The notes beneath the pieces were generated by a model. That model was given only the letters and a program-made list of their open reading frames with translations, was not told the origin of the DNA and did not search any database. A stretch of DNA of 64,000 bases from Platanthera guangdongensis (taxonomy: Eukaryota > Streptophyta > Magnoliopsida > Asparagales > Orchidaceae), in assembly GCA_039583875.1 (NCBI GenBank), contig CM077165.1:80154757-80218756 (forward strand). The letters run 5' to 3'. How positions within the stretch are numbered: position 1 is the first letter of the stretch; the number at the start of each line of letters is the position of its first letter. Shown piece after piece: positions 22,140 through 32,745 of this stretch. The translations under genes and the position numbers were made by a program.

Positions 22140-24941
22140 TTAAATTAATACATCACCATTGATCATACCTAGCTGATTTATAAAGAACATATGTTTCTTC
22201 TCATCTAAGGGTTTGGTGAATATATTTGCCTTTTGCAAATCAGTAGAGACAAAGGTGAGATTAATTTTCTTTTTGTCTACACACTCCCTAATGAAATGAT
22301 GTCTTACATTTATATTCTTTGTCCTACTATGATGCACTGGATTCTGTGCAATAGAAATTGCACTTGTATTGTCACAAAGTAGAGTTGAATTATTTAAGTT
22401 GACACCAAAGTTTAGGAGTTGGTTTTGAATCCACATCATATGTGAACAACAACTGCCAACTATAATATACTCAGCTTCTGCTGTTGAAGTAGACACAGAT
22501 GTTTGTTTATTGCAAAACCATGAGACCAGCCTATCACCAAGGAATAGACATGTCCTTGATGTGATCTTTATGTCGACTCTACATCCAGCAAAGTCAGCAT
22601 CAGAGTATCCAGTTAACTCAAATTCTGAATCAGTTGGATACCAGAGTCCTAGATTAGGGCAACTCTTTATATATCTTAAAATCATTTTTAGAAAAATAAG
22701 GTGAGATTCTTTAGGGTTCACCTGGAACCTTGTACAAAATCATGTAGCAAACATAATATCTGGTCTACTTGCTGTAAGATATAACAGGGACCCAACAATG
22801 GCCTTATATAATTTCTGATCTACAGGTTTCCTATGTTCATCAGAATCAATTACAACATTGGTTGCCATAGGTGTTTTCTTTGCTGAAGCATCAACCATCC
22901 CAAATCTTTTAATCAGCTCCTTAGCATATTTGAATTGGGATATGAAGAAGACATCAGGTGTCTGCTTCACTTGGAGACCAAGGAAGTATGAGAGCTCACC
23001 CATGCTACTCATTTCAAACTTTGAATGCATAAGGTTGGAGAACCTTTTGCATAGTTTGGAATCTGTAGAACCAAATATAATATCATCTACATATATTTGT
23101 ACTAATAATATTTTATCATGATGATGCTTAATAAATAAAGTCCTATCTACTATGCCTCTAGAAAATTTATGCTCTAAGAGAAAGCTAGCTAAGGTTTCAT
23201 ACCAAGCTCTTGGAGCTTGCTTTAGACTATAGAGAGCCTTATGCAATTTGAAAACATAAGAGGGATGAGTAGGGGAAATATAACCTGTTGGTTGTTCTAC
23301 ATAAACCTCTTCTTTAAGTTCACCATTTAGGAATGCACTATTGACATCCATCTGGTAAACCTTGAACTTCTTGTAGGCTACATAGGCTAAAAAAATTCTG
23401 ATTACTTCAATCCTTGCAACTGGTGCAAATGTCTGCTCATAGTCTATGCCTTCCTCTTGTCTGTATCCTTGATCAACTAGTCTGGCCTTGTTCCTTATGA
23501 TAAGACCTTGAGCATCTAGCTTATTTCTAAATACTCATTTAGTTCCAATGACTGGGTAGTCTTTGTGTCTTGGAACTAATTCCCAAACTCTACATCTCTC
23601 AAATTGGTTGAGCTCCTCTTGCATTGCAATAATCCAGTGTGGATCTTGCTCAACATCTTTAATGGATTGGGGCTCATTTTGAGATATGAAGAAGGTATGC
23701 ATCATGTCCAGGTGGAGTTGATGCCTTGTCTGCACACTAACTAAAATGTCTCCAATCACTTGAGATACATGGTGATCTCTAAATGTGACAAATTCAGTAG
23801 GAGGAGTTGGTTGAGCAACAGCTTGGGGAGTTAATTCCACTTGTGGAATTATAATAGCCGTGGGAGGAAGTTCAGCCACTTCCAAACTTTCTTCTTCACT
23901 GTCTTCAGCAACTTGTGGAGAAGGATGTGATGGAGCCTCATTGGTGAGGGTTATTGCATCTAATCTCTCACATAAGTTTGGTTCATGCATAGTCTCATTG
24001 GTAGAAGAAATCTTCTCCTTATAAAACATGTTAGTCTCATCAAATGAAATGTGAATAGATTATTCTATTTTCATGGTTGATTTATTATAAAACCTATAAG
24101 CCTTGCTTACTTGGGAATATCCAAGAAAAATTCCCATTTCAGCCTTGGCTTCAAACTTTCTAATGTATTTCTTATTATTGTTGTGAAGATTACATATGCA
24201 ACCAAAATTTTTGAAATAATCTACTTTAGGTTTCTTCCCTTTAAGTAGCTCATAAGGACTCTTATTCTTATGCTTGTGTATCAGACTTCTATTCAGTACA
24301 TAATTTGTTGTGCTCACAGTCTCTGCCCAAAAGGATAGGGGCAAATGAGCATCTGCAAGTAATGCTCCTGCAGATTCAATTAGGGTTCTATTTTTTCTTT
24401 CAGTAATCCCATTTTGTTGAGGTGTTCTACGAGATGAGAAGCAGTTCCTGATACCTTCCTTCTCATAGAACTCTTGCATAAGAAGAGACTCAAACTCAGT
24501 ACCATGATCACTTCTGATCAATGAAACTAGAGTAGAGTACTTAATCTGTATGTTCTTGAGAAAATCTGTAAGAATCTTGAAGTTATCTGACTTAGATCTC
24601 AGAAAGAATACCCAAGTGAATCTTGAGAAGTCATCTACAATCACTAAAGTATAAGATTTCCCTCCCATGCTTTGTACAACAATAGGGCCAAAAAGGTCCA
24701 TATATAGGAAGTACAATATTCTAGGCGAGTCACTTTTATTTACAGATTTAAAACTATTTTTAGTTTGCTTGCCTAACTGATAAGCCCTGCACAGGCTTTC
24801 CTTCTTGTAGGGGCAAGAAGGCAATCCTGTAAAAAGGTTGTCTCTAGAGAGTTTAATAATGTTTTTTAGGCTAACATGTCCTAATATTTTTAGTTTGCTT
24901 GCGTTCGGAGTTCGTTGACTTGAGTTCGACGAACTATACAT
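22140..24941 (-). pseudogene. pol: Copia-2 pol: integrase, RT, RNase H
   Basis: Read from high to low coordinates: end of the GAG-pre-integrase region (LGHVSLKN near 24870), integrase core with DLFGP, VDDFSRFTWV, RSDHGTEF and TPQQNGITERKNRT (about 24730-24400), a Ser/Pro/Glu-rich linker (24029-23640), reverse transcriptase with [10 protein letters not shown] (23351) and YVDDIIFG (about 23085), and RNase H with SDADFAG, TAEAEY and ALCD-like LLCD (22720-22140). Breaks include stops at about 24058, 23534 (expected Trp), and 22737 (expected Cys). The pre-integrase zinc-finger His region and protease are deleted upstream. Confidence 0.9.
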
Positions 24942-24967
24942 ATTTTGTCGATCGGAGTTTGACGAAA
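24902..24967 (-). repeat. Two inverted-repeat copies at the gag/integrase deletion joint
   Basis: AGTTCGTTGACTTGAGTTCG-ACGAACT and TTTTGTCGATCGGAGTTTGA-CGAAA, the same motif as at 21881-22126. They occupy the place where protease should be, between the Lys-rich gag end (24988) and LGHVSLKN. Confidence 0.6.
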
Positions 24968-24987
24968 TCTGTTGAACATTGTTATAA

Positions 24988-25976
24988 TTAGGATTTTTTT
25001 TTCTTATTCTTTTTCTTATTCTTTTGTTTTAACTCAGTTTGTTTAACATTATTATTATTATCCATCTTTTCTTTTCCTTTTTCTGAAATAAATTTTATAG
25101 GTGTGGACAATATATTTTTCTTAATCAGTGGGGGTTGGCTTGATGAAGCACCTAAGCCCAGCTTGCCATTTAGTCTGGCATTCACTGTGCTTGTGATGTC
25201 CATCAACTTGATGCTTCTCCTATTTAGGGATTCTTCGAGTTGCCTTGCCTCAACCAATTCAAATTTTAATGATATGATTTGTTCATTAGCTAAAATTAGT
25301 TCATCTTTTAGTTTAATGTTTTTAGAAATCAAGTTTTCTTGATCAGTTAATATTTCTCCAAGAGCTTTAATTTCTTTTTCAGAATTAATTAAATCCATAC
25401 ATAAAGATTTAAATTCAGTTTTGAAATTATCTGAATTATAATCAAAGGACGACAATACCTGATCTGCCTCAGATTCCGATGATTCTTCATTATCTGACTG
25501 CTCAGCTTCTGATGGACTATAGGAGGCATTGATAGCCATAAGGCAAACTTCCCTTGCCTTTGATTCTTCTTCATCTTCACTGGAGCTGGAAGATGATCAT
25601 TCTTCTTCACTGTCACTCCAGGTCTCAGCCACAAAGCCTTTTTCTTTTCTCTTATGCTTGCTGGAGGAAGGCTTGCTGTAGTGATGCTTTCTGGAGTCCT
25701 TTTCTCTTCTTCTTTCCTTCTTTTGATTTTCTGGACACTCTGAAATAAAGTATCCTTGTTTCCTGCACCCAAAACAAACAATCTCTTTAGTGAGTGTCTT
25801 GTCATACCTGGGTTTGTCATCTTGCCTAAATGACTTTCTTCTGAAGTCCTTCTTTGCCATCTTGTAGAATCTCTTGGCTAAGAGACTCAGAAGTTCTTCA
25901 CTTACTGTTGGAGTTTCTGATTCCTCTGAAGCTTTGAAAGCTATTTTCTATTCTTTTCTTGCTGTAGGAGGAGTCT
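24988..25976 (-). pseudogene. gag: Copia-2 gag, C-terminal part
   Basis: Upstream of 25860 the frame reads KASEESETPTVSEELLSLLA with a stop before it near 25945. From 25860 it contains a CCHC zinc knuckle CFGCRKQGYFISEC (about 25770) and an acidic-serine stretch ending in a stop near 25598. After that comes a long acidic then coiled-coil segment (25539-24988) ending in a Lys/Asn run. This layout, knuckle followed by a coiled coil, fits SIRE Gag. The N-terminal capsid part is absent because D is inserted at 25977. Confidence 0.8.
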
Positions 25977-26104
25977 TGTAACGTACCGATTCGCACTATG
26001 CCCCTCGTGCACATTTTTGAGTTAGGAGAGTTGACTTGGGCTCAGGGAATTGCTGGTAGCTAGGCTTACACTAATGTAGGGGAGGTGAAGTCCGCATAGA
26101 GAAG

Positions 26105-26662
26105 GACACGGGTAGAGACATGAGCGTTTCCCTACCCGTGTGTATCTACCCAGTACTCGAGTTGACGACTCGAGTTATTCCCGAGAAGGACACGGGTAGT
26201 GACATGGGCGTGTCACTACCTGCATGTATGAGGACACGGTAGGGACACGACATGTCCCTACCCATGTACGTCGAGTAGAGGTCGACGAAGAGAGTCCCGA
26301 GAAAGACACGGGTAGAGATACGGGCATGTCCCTACCCATGTGCCTACAGCCAGCACTCGAGTCAATTACTCAAGTAGTTATAGAGAAGGACACGGGTATG
26401 GACATGGGCGTGTACCAACCCATGTGTATGAGGACACGGGTAGAGACACAGGCGTGTCGATACCCGTGTGCGTCAAGAGGAACTCGATGAAGCAAAACCC
26501 GAGCAGGACACGGCCAGCCACACGGCCGTGTCACTTGTGCACGGGTAGAGACACGGGCGTGCCCCTACCCGTAGTTGTGTATCGAAATAGCTGTTGAACC
26601 GTCGACGATGCTTCGCCCGAGCAGGACATGAGTAAGTAGACGGGTGTGTCCCTACCCGTGTC
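26105..26662 (+). repeat. Palindrome array in the D LTR
   Basis: Seven or eight units, each with outer arms ACACGGGTAG / CTACCCGTGT and an inner core GACACGGGCGTGTC, many with one to a few mismatches. The core equals that of B and G, while the outer arms differ. The last unit ends 9 bp before the TATA box. Confidence 0.9.
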
Positions 26663-26670
26663 ATTTTTCA

Positions 26671-26680
26671 CTTATAAGGG
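26671..26680 (+). promoter_or_regulatory. TATA box of the D LTR
   Basis: CTTATAAGGG, immediately after the palindrome array and 137 bp before the exon 1 ATG. Confidence 0.6.
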
Positions 26681-26807
26681 AAATGAAAACCATAGCCATT
26701 TTCATTCTCATCCAAGCCCCTTTTCCTGGATAAACTGCTGGAGAGGAGGAAGAAGGTGCTGGAGTAAGTCTAAGAGGTGAAGTACCGCCGCCGCCGAGGA
26801 GAAGAAG

Positions 26808-26867
26808 ATGACGCCGAGAAGAGTTACAAGATCCTTGGATGGAAATGGTGGAAATGCCGGAAACGAG
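26808..26867 (+). other. Predicted LTR exon 1 of D gag
   Basis: Twenty open codons beginning MTPRRVTRS and ending GAG before GTGAGA, a near-consensus 5' splice site. It is the first ATG beyond the expected transcription start and ends in phase 0, matching exon 2 at 53341. Confidence 0.6.
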
Positions 26868-27042
26868 GTGAGATTCCCCCCTCTCCCTTGGTGCTAGATC
26901 TCTAGTTATTTCTTAGGAGAGACATCGACTCAAGAGAGTCTTGATGGAGAGAAGAAGTTTTCTAGGAATGGCCATGCTAGGACATGTGTCCTAGGTTTTA
27001 TATGTCCCTCAACCTCTCCTTTCTTCTATGTGATGGTGGAGG

Positions 27043-27047
27043 ATGGT
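27043..27047. other. Left target-site duplication of TRG-outer
   Basis: ATGGT, repeated at 51573-51577 directly after the other LTR. Confidence 0.93.
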
Positions 27048-28487
27048 TGATGCATGTAATTCGGCAAGCGCACCGGTCGCACAAGTAATAAATTTTTTGG
27101 GAATAAATCCCCAAGTTTCGGTCGCTTGAGGAATGCAATTAGCGTAGAATGGCAACAGTACCGAGAATATCATTATGAGAGTTAAAAATAGAACAAAAAG
27201 GGAATAGCGGACTAGGGAGATTGTGGATGTTTGATCTACTGAACTAGTAAAAGCTATGCGGGTCGAAGGCACCGCTTCGCAAGGTGAAGTGGGTTTGTAG
27301 GCCGCTATGCCGAACTTCAGTTGGGCAAGTGGAAGGGAAGCTAATGGATTGCAGCGTTCTTGTGTGGATTGCAATCGGACAAGGCACATGAATGAAGTGG
27401 ATGTGGGGTGAGCGAGGCGCATTCACAGACAGAACTCACAAGCATAAGAAGAGACTAACATTCCATTATCTATAAAGTAAACTTGATGTTCAGGGATGGA
27501 AATGTTCATTACACTGCTCAAAACATTCATAACACAGAGGAAGGGGAAGAGGAGTAAACCAAAAGAGAATGAAGATCCACCACGGGTCGTGGGCGGAGTA
27601 GCGAGTTGTCAATCCGCTTCCGGGCTCAGTCCAAGGAGGCTTCTGGTACCAACGATCTGTCACCTCGAAGGCCTTTAAGTCCGTTCTCTAGGTTATCTAC
27701 TTCACCAACTCTGCAGGAAAGCTTGGAGTTGAAGTCATCAATGGCCGAGGGCTTCGCCGGAGTGTTGAAAAGCTTCGGAGTAGTTGGAAATGGCTTCCCG
27801 ATGAAGGTGGAAGTGATGGAGCAGCTGGAGAAGTGAAAAGGCGATTCCCGCGCACTCTCCGATCGCAGCAAATGACAGGCGTTGACCTAAAACGCGGAGA
27901 AGGGCCTTATATACGGAGGCAGCAGAAGCAGTGCGCACGATCAGTGGCGCACGACCAGTGGTCGTGCGCACTGTAGGTCGATGATCGTGCGGCTTTTCCA
28001 AATAAACCTGCAACCTGGACAAGAAGCATCAGCATATAAGCGCACGAGCAGTGGCGCACGACCAGTGGTCGTGCGCACTATGGCCAGTGCTCGTGCGATT
28101 ACCAAGACAGGGTTATGAAAAAGGGGGTGTAATGCGCACGAACAATGGCGCACGACCAGTGGTCGTGCGCAGTAAGTCCAGTGGTCGTGCACAGTATTCC
28201 TGTATCATCGGAGTCTCCCGAGCAGTTTCGGAGCACGCACACGACCACTGTACCAGTAGAAGGGGCAGAAAGGCCACCAAAACGTGCACACCACATCCCC
28301 GAGATAGGGCTAAAGAATAACAACAAAATGGAAACACAGAAAGCACACAGAAGCGGGCCTACAGTGCACTTAATCGTGAAATAGGTATATGAGCACAAAT
28401 AAGCAATAAAAGCTCTCAAGTGTAGTGCTAAGACGATAAAACTAGCCCAGATGAGTCCAAAAATCAGTGTAAAATGTGGACTCATCA
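27048..28487 (-). repeat. TRG-outer 3' LTR
   Basis: 1440 bp, from TGATGCATGTAATTC to ATGTGGACTCATCA; the ends form the inverted repeat TGATG/CATCA. Contains a palindrome array (27931-28190) and on the minus strand GTATATAAGG (27905-27914). Confidence 0.92.
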
Positions 28488-28501
28488 CACCCCCAGACTT
28501 A
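28488..28501 (-). other. Polypurine tract of TRG-outer
   Basis: Minus strand TAAGTCTGGGGGTG abuts the 3' LTR. The remaining internal DNA up to 28787 is noncoding. Confidence 0.75.
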
Positions 28502-28782
28502 ACCATTTGCACGTCCCGAGCAAATCATTACTCTATGGACTCGAAGATAGCTAACTGGCTCAGAAATTTCAAAAAGAAGTAAGACGATAAATCAAATATA
28601 TCAGGAGTATAGAAGATATAATAGAAAAACTTTTTAATTATACAACGTTGTTTAAACTATTCGACAGACGTAAATAAATATTGTAATTGCTCAAAACTAG
28701 AATTCTGGAGAATCGTGCGATCATGTGCAGGAAAAAAGTAGGCAGGCCACTAAGGTGAGCATTGCCAAAGTTCGGGACTCAG

Positions 28783-28787
28783 GATCA
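28783..28787. other. Left target-site duplication of TRG-inner
   Basis: GATCA, repeated at 46029-46033. The uninterrupted site, CAGGATCACCTCC, survives at 40467-40479 inside TRG-inner itself, which confirms the join. Confidence 0.93.
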
Positions 28788-30051
28788 TGATGCGTGTAAT
28801 ACAAGCGCACCGGTAGCACAAGTAATAAAGTTTTGGGAGTAAATCCCCAAGTGTCGGTCTCTTGAGGAATGCAATTAGCGTAGAATGGCAACAGTACTGA
28901 GAATATCGTTATGAGAGTTAAAAATAGAACAAAAAGGAAATAGCGGACTAGGGAGATCGTGGATGTTTGATCTACTGAACTAGTAAAAACTATGCGGGTC
29001 GACGGCACCGCTTCGCAAGGTGAAGTGGGTTTGTCGGCCGCTATGTCGAACTTCAGTTGGGCGAGTGGAAGGGAAACTAATGGATTGCAGCGTTCTTGTG
29101 TGGATTGCAATCGGACAAGGCACAAGAATGGAGTGGATGTGAGGTGAGTGAGGCGCATTCACAGACAGAACTCACAAGCATAAAAAGAAACTAACATTCA
29201 ATTAACTAGAAAGTAAACTTGATGTTCAGGGATGGAAATGTTCATTACACTGCTCAAAACATTCATAACACAGAGGAAGGGGAAGAGGAGTAAACCAAAA
29301 GAGAATGAAGATCCACTGCGGGTCGTGGCCGGAGTAGCAAGTTGTCAATCCGCTTCCGGGCTCAGTCCAAGGAGGCTTCCGGTACCAACGATCTGTCACC
29401 TCGAAGGCCTTTAAGTCCGTTCTCTAGGTTATCTACTTCACCAGCTCTGCAGGAAAGCTTGGAGTTGAAGTCATCAATGGCCGAGGGCTTCGCCGGAGTG
29501 TTGGAAAGCTTCGGAGTAAGTGGAAATGGCTTCCCGACGAAGGTGGAAGTGATGGAGCAGCTGGAGAAGTGAAAAGGCGATTCCCGCGCACTCTCCGATC
29601 GCAGCAAATGACAGGCGTTGACCTAAAATGCGGAGCAGGGCCTTATATATGGAGGCAGCAGAAGGAGTGCGCACGATCAGTGGCACACAACCAGTGGTCG
29701 TGCGCACTGTAGGTCGATGATCGTGCAGCTTTTCCAAATAAACCTGCAACCTGGACAAGAAGCATCAGCATATACGTGCACGAGCAGTGGCGCACGACCA
29801 GTGGTCGTGCGCACGATGGCCAGTGCTCGTGCAATTACCGAGACAGGGTTATGAAAAAGGGGGTGTAATACGCACGAACGGTGGCGCACGACCAGTGGTC
29901 GTGCGCAGTAAGTCCAGTGGTCGTGCGCTTACCCCAGGCTGATTTTATAGAAAACGTAGAGTAGTGCGCACGATCGGGGGCGCACGACCAGTGGTCGTGC
30001 GCATTAGATCCCCTAATCGTGCGCCGTATTCCTGTTTCACAACCATCCCGG
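28788..30051 (-). repeat. TRG-inner 3' LTR, first part
   Basis: From TGATGCGTGTAATAC to CATCCCGG, cut by B; continues at 39916. Palindrome array at about 29667-30024. About 80 bp longer than the TRG-outer LTR because of an extra array unit (about 29930-30024). Confidence 0.92.
30047..30051. other. Left target-site duplication of element B
   Basis: CCCGG, repeated at 39911-39915; the empty site AACCATCCCGGAACACGC is present in the other LTR at 45761-45778. Confidence 0.94.
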
Positions 30052-30090
30052 TGTAACAGCCCAAAAGTTCTGAAACGGGAAAATTTGGGT

Positions 30091-30677
30091 GACACGGCCT
30101 GGGACACGGGCGTGTCCCAGGGCGTGTCAGGTGGACACGGCCTGCGACACGGGCGTGTCGCAGGGCGTGTCAAGGCAGTGTCGACAGTCGACTTAGGTGT
30201 CGACGATTTTTGCTCGACGATCGTCGAGAGGAGGCACACGGCCTAGGACACGGGCGTGTCCATGGCCGTGTCGTTGAGTGTCGAGTGTCGAGATCGTCGA
30301 GTGTCGAGATCGTCGAGTGTCGAGTGTCGAGTGTCGAGATAGGTGACACGGCCTGTGACACGGGCGTGTCACAGGGCGTGTCAAATCGGAACGACGAGCT
30401 CAGCCCGCCGAATGATTTTGACAGGGCGTGTCTGGGTGCCGTGTCTGGGCACACGGCCGGGGACACGGGCGTGTCCCAGGCCGTGTGAAGTCTCGGGATG
30501 ATTTGGGATTTTTTTCACCCAGGTACACGGCCACAGACACGGGCGTGTCTGAAGGCGTGTTGGTGACACGGCCCATGACACGGGCGTGTCCCATGGGCGT
30601 GTCACTGGTTTGGATAGGTCGGTTGACCACCGCTTGAGGCACACGGCCAGGCACACGGCCGTGTTCGAGGCCGTGTC
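30091..30677 (+). repeat. Covarying palindrome array in the B LTR
   Basis: At least seven units with core GACACGGGCGTGTC flanked by arms that change together: CCTGG/CCAGG, CCTGC/GCAGG, CCTGT/ACAGG, CCCAT/ATGGG. Between them lie short runs of GTGTCGAG. Identical array in the 3' LTR at 37478-38064. Confidence 0.92.
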
Positions 30678-30964
30678 GGGTCAAAATGTGTGTTTTTGGC
30701 AGAATCGTGGCCGTCCATTTCTTCAGTCTGAATCCAAGGGCTGAAAGCTCTTCTTCTTTTTCCTTAAGGGCCGAATTCAGAAAAGAATCCTCACTTTGAA
30801 TTGGCCTTCATCTTTCTTCAAGAGAGAGAGAAAGAGTGAGAGAAAGGAGGAGGAAGAAGGGAAGGGGGCTGCTGTTGGTGGTGCTGCGGTTTACCGGCGA
30901 GAGATCCGAAGCCAGTGTTGCGGAGGAGACGATCTTGCGAGTCTTGCAAGCTAGCTTTCAAGCC

Positions 30965-30988
30965 ATGGCACCGAAGCGATCGTCAAGG
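30965..30988 (+). other. Predicted LTR exon 1 of B gag
   Basis: ATG in a good context (GCCATGGCA) and eight codons MAPKRSSR, followed by GTAACG. Splicing to the 3' site CACCTTTAG at 32745 joins phase 0 to the gag frame, which has no ATG of its own at its start. A CTAAT branch-point motif lies at 32718-32722. Copy in the 3' LTR: 38352-38375. G has the same exon. Confidence 0.65.
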
Positions 30989-31249
30989 GTAACGACTTTT
31001 CTTCCTAGCCATGTGAAGGCTTCTATTTTGGCATATCTTTTGATTCCCCCACCAAGAGGTGGCTGCTTTTGGGAGTCATTTGGGTGATTCTTGAAATCCC
31101 CTTTTGTTGTGCATATAGATCCGGAAATGGAGTACGGAATAGGCATGCTGTGTGAAGCCCATCTGGACAGGTTGGTCTGGATTGGTGATGTTGCATACGA
31201 ACCGGAGAAGACTCCGTGATACCGTGTAGTGTAAGGAGTCTCGGGTTAT

Positions 31250-31523
31250 ACCTGCGAAAAGGAGTAGCAGGAAGTACTGGGGTGGTAGCCCAGGAAAATA
31301 GCCTTGTGATGGTTTTGGGTCCAACCTGTGAATGAGGCACAGGTAGTACTGGTGAGACCAGGAAAGGCCCTTTTTGTGATGCTTGATGTCATAGGGTGTC
31401 CACCTGTGAAGCGAGTCACAGGAAGTACTGGCATGCCCAGGAAAGACCCCTGACATTTGTGCTTGTGCGGTGTCCACCTGTGAAGAGAGTAACAGGAAGT
31501 ACTGGTGTGCCCAGGAAAGACCC
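31250..31523 (+). repeat. Four-copy tandem repeat in the B LTR
   Basis: Units of about 65-80 bp, each with CCTGTGAA...CAGGAAGTACTGG and CCCAGGAAAGACCC or close variants. CCTGTGA and TCACAGG can pair, so each unit may fold. Copy in the 3' LTR at 38638-38908. Absent from the G LTR. Confidence 0.85.
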
Positions 31524-32530
31524 GCTGTTGTTGTGAGAAAATGGGTGTAAGGCTTATGCCCAGGCTTAAATGCCAGGAACAGGATTGGTGAGACCGACCC
31601 GCGCCTTTGATATAGCCATGAGTACGCTGTACTCGGAGAAGGCAAGGCGATTTGAGCAACGGGGGGTGGAGGATCCGACCTGCGCTATGTCCGTCCGATG
31701 TGAGACCAAAGGTACGGTCTGTTGGAGCGCATAGCAAGAGTCTTCGGCCTGCGCGCCATGACACAATGGGGGGCTACGGGCCATCCCGGTGTCCGAGGAC
31801 TAACTCCGGCTGCACGCCATGGAGTAAATGCTCAAGAGATTTACCGTTGGGTGATAACCCTGATACGGTGGTGGGCAAGAGGTTGCCAGAACACCAAGAA
31901 TGTGCCCTGAGTGCACGGACCGTTGGGCCGGGTGGCGAACGGTTGTGATGGCTTGTGTGCGTGAAAGCACATTTTGATATATTGCCATACTTGTGATATG
32001 ATATGCCTGCAGGGATAAATACCGCTGCCCCGAGAGAAGGGGTAGGGTCGTTATAATTTGGTCAGCTGAACGCTGACCGTTGCTTTTGTTTGCCACCGGT
32101 GGGTGGATTGTCCCTTGCACAGGTGCTGGAGAGCCGAGCGGGACGCATAGAGGTTGATGCTCCTGCTGGTGTTGCTGCTGCTGCTGTTTAGCCCTCGAAG
32201 GCTATGTTTGAGATGTGTGTTTTCTTTTGTTGTGGCCGGCCTGCGCGCCCATAGTTGTAGCCACTGTATGAAAGCTATGTAAGGCCATAAGGCCAACACT
32301 TGTTCTTATTGTAAGACATTCCTATATGTATATAAAATGTGGAGTTTTATGTTTGGACATTCATGAGGAGTTCAAGTAGTTTAGGCTTCCGCTAGAATGC
32401 ATGTGATAGGTGCGATGCGCTACTCTGGTATCATCCTGTACCTTCACCGACTGTTTTGTGGTATATCCTGTGGGGCCCCGGCCGGACCTTCTAGAATATA
32501 TCATATGAACGGATGGGGTTGTTACATTTT

Positions 32531-32578
32531 TGGTATCGGTTGTTTTGGTCTTTCCCTCTCGAAGTCGTGGTCGACTTC
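32531..32578 (+). other. Primer-binding site and leader hairpin of B
   Basis: TGGTATCGG (32531-32539) resembles the initiator tRNA primer site. GAAGTCG-TGGT-CGACTTC (32561-32578) is a perfect 7-bp hairpin with a tetraloop. Both lie in the predicted intron 30989-32745. Confidence 0.6.
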
Positions 32579-32745
32579 TTTTGTGGGGTGGCGAGCACGT
32601 GTTTGTGCAACCCAAAGTCTACGAATGAACTCCTGAATGTCCATGATAGGAATGCAAATTGGTTTGTTTGAGGAACCTGCGTGTTCCTATTTTGTGTTGT
32701 TTGCTTGGGTACGACCGCTAATGTATGTGTCTTGTCCACCTTTAG

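Larger units (their letters stand above)
21281..25976 (-). mobile_element. Copia-2: SIRE-like Ty1/copia element, middle part
   Basis: Minus-strand copia element with remnants in the order gag, integrase, reverse transcriptase, RNase H, then an env-like ORF. Integrase before RT defines Ty1/copia. It is cut on the high side by D at 25977 and on the low side by G at 21280, so neither LTR is in view. It is the outermost layer of the nest. Protease is missing and several stops occur. Confidence 0.9.
25977..27047 (+). repeat. D 5' LTR, first part
   Basis: Starts TGTAACGTACCG. Contains a palindrome array, a TATA box and predicted exon 1, then is cut by TRG-outer after ATGGT (27043-27047), which is repeated at 51573-51577. 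Confidence 0.9.
30052..32526 (+). repeat. 5' LTR of B
   Basis: TGTAACAGCCC to GGGGTTGTTACA. Contains the palindrome array, predicted exon 1, a four-copy tandem repeat and noncoding sequence. At the position where G and D have CTTATAAGG, B has CCTTAAGGG (about 30756), so its TATA box is weak or lost. Several ORFs of 60-190 codons on both strands have no support. Confidence 0.95.

Noticed and set aside
27931..28384. Short ORFs rich in HDHW/TTGRAP peptides in TRG LTRs
   Set aside because: Both strands give similar peptides because the DNA is palindromic; no start or domain supports them.
30170..30684. ORFs encoding repeated DTPVSQAVSP or TRPWTRPC peptides in the B LTR
   Set aside because: Translation of the palindrome array in several frames at once, not a gene.
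31076..31764. Long minus-strand ORFs in the B LTR (up to 190 codons, 228 in the 3' copy)
   Set aside because: They run through the four-copy tandem repeat, overlap in two frames, and change length with one-base indels between the two LTRs.
32121..32190. Possible second LTR exon in B after TTGCACAG
   Set aside because: There is an acceptor-like site and a partly similar place in G, but the frame ends in TAG and no clear donor is shared, so I did not call it.
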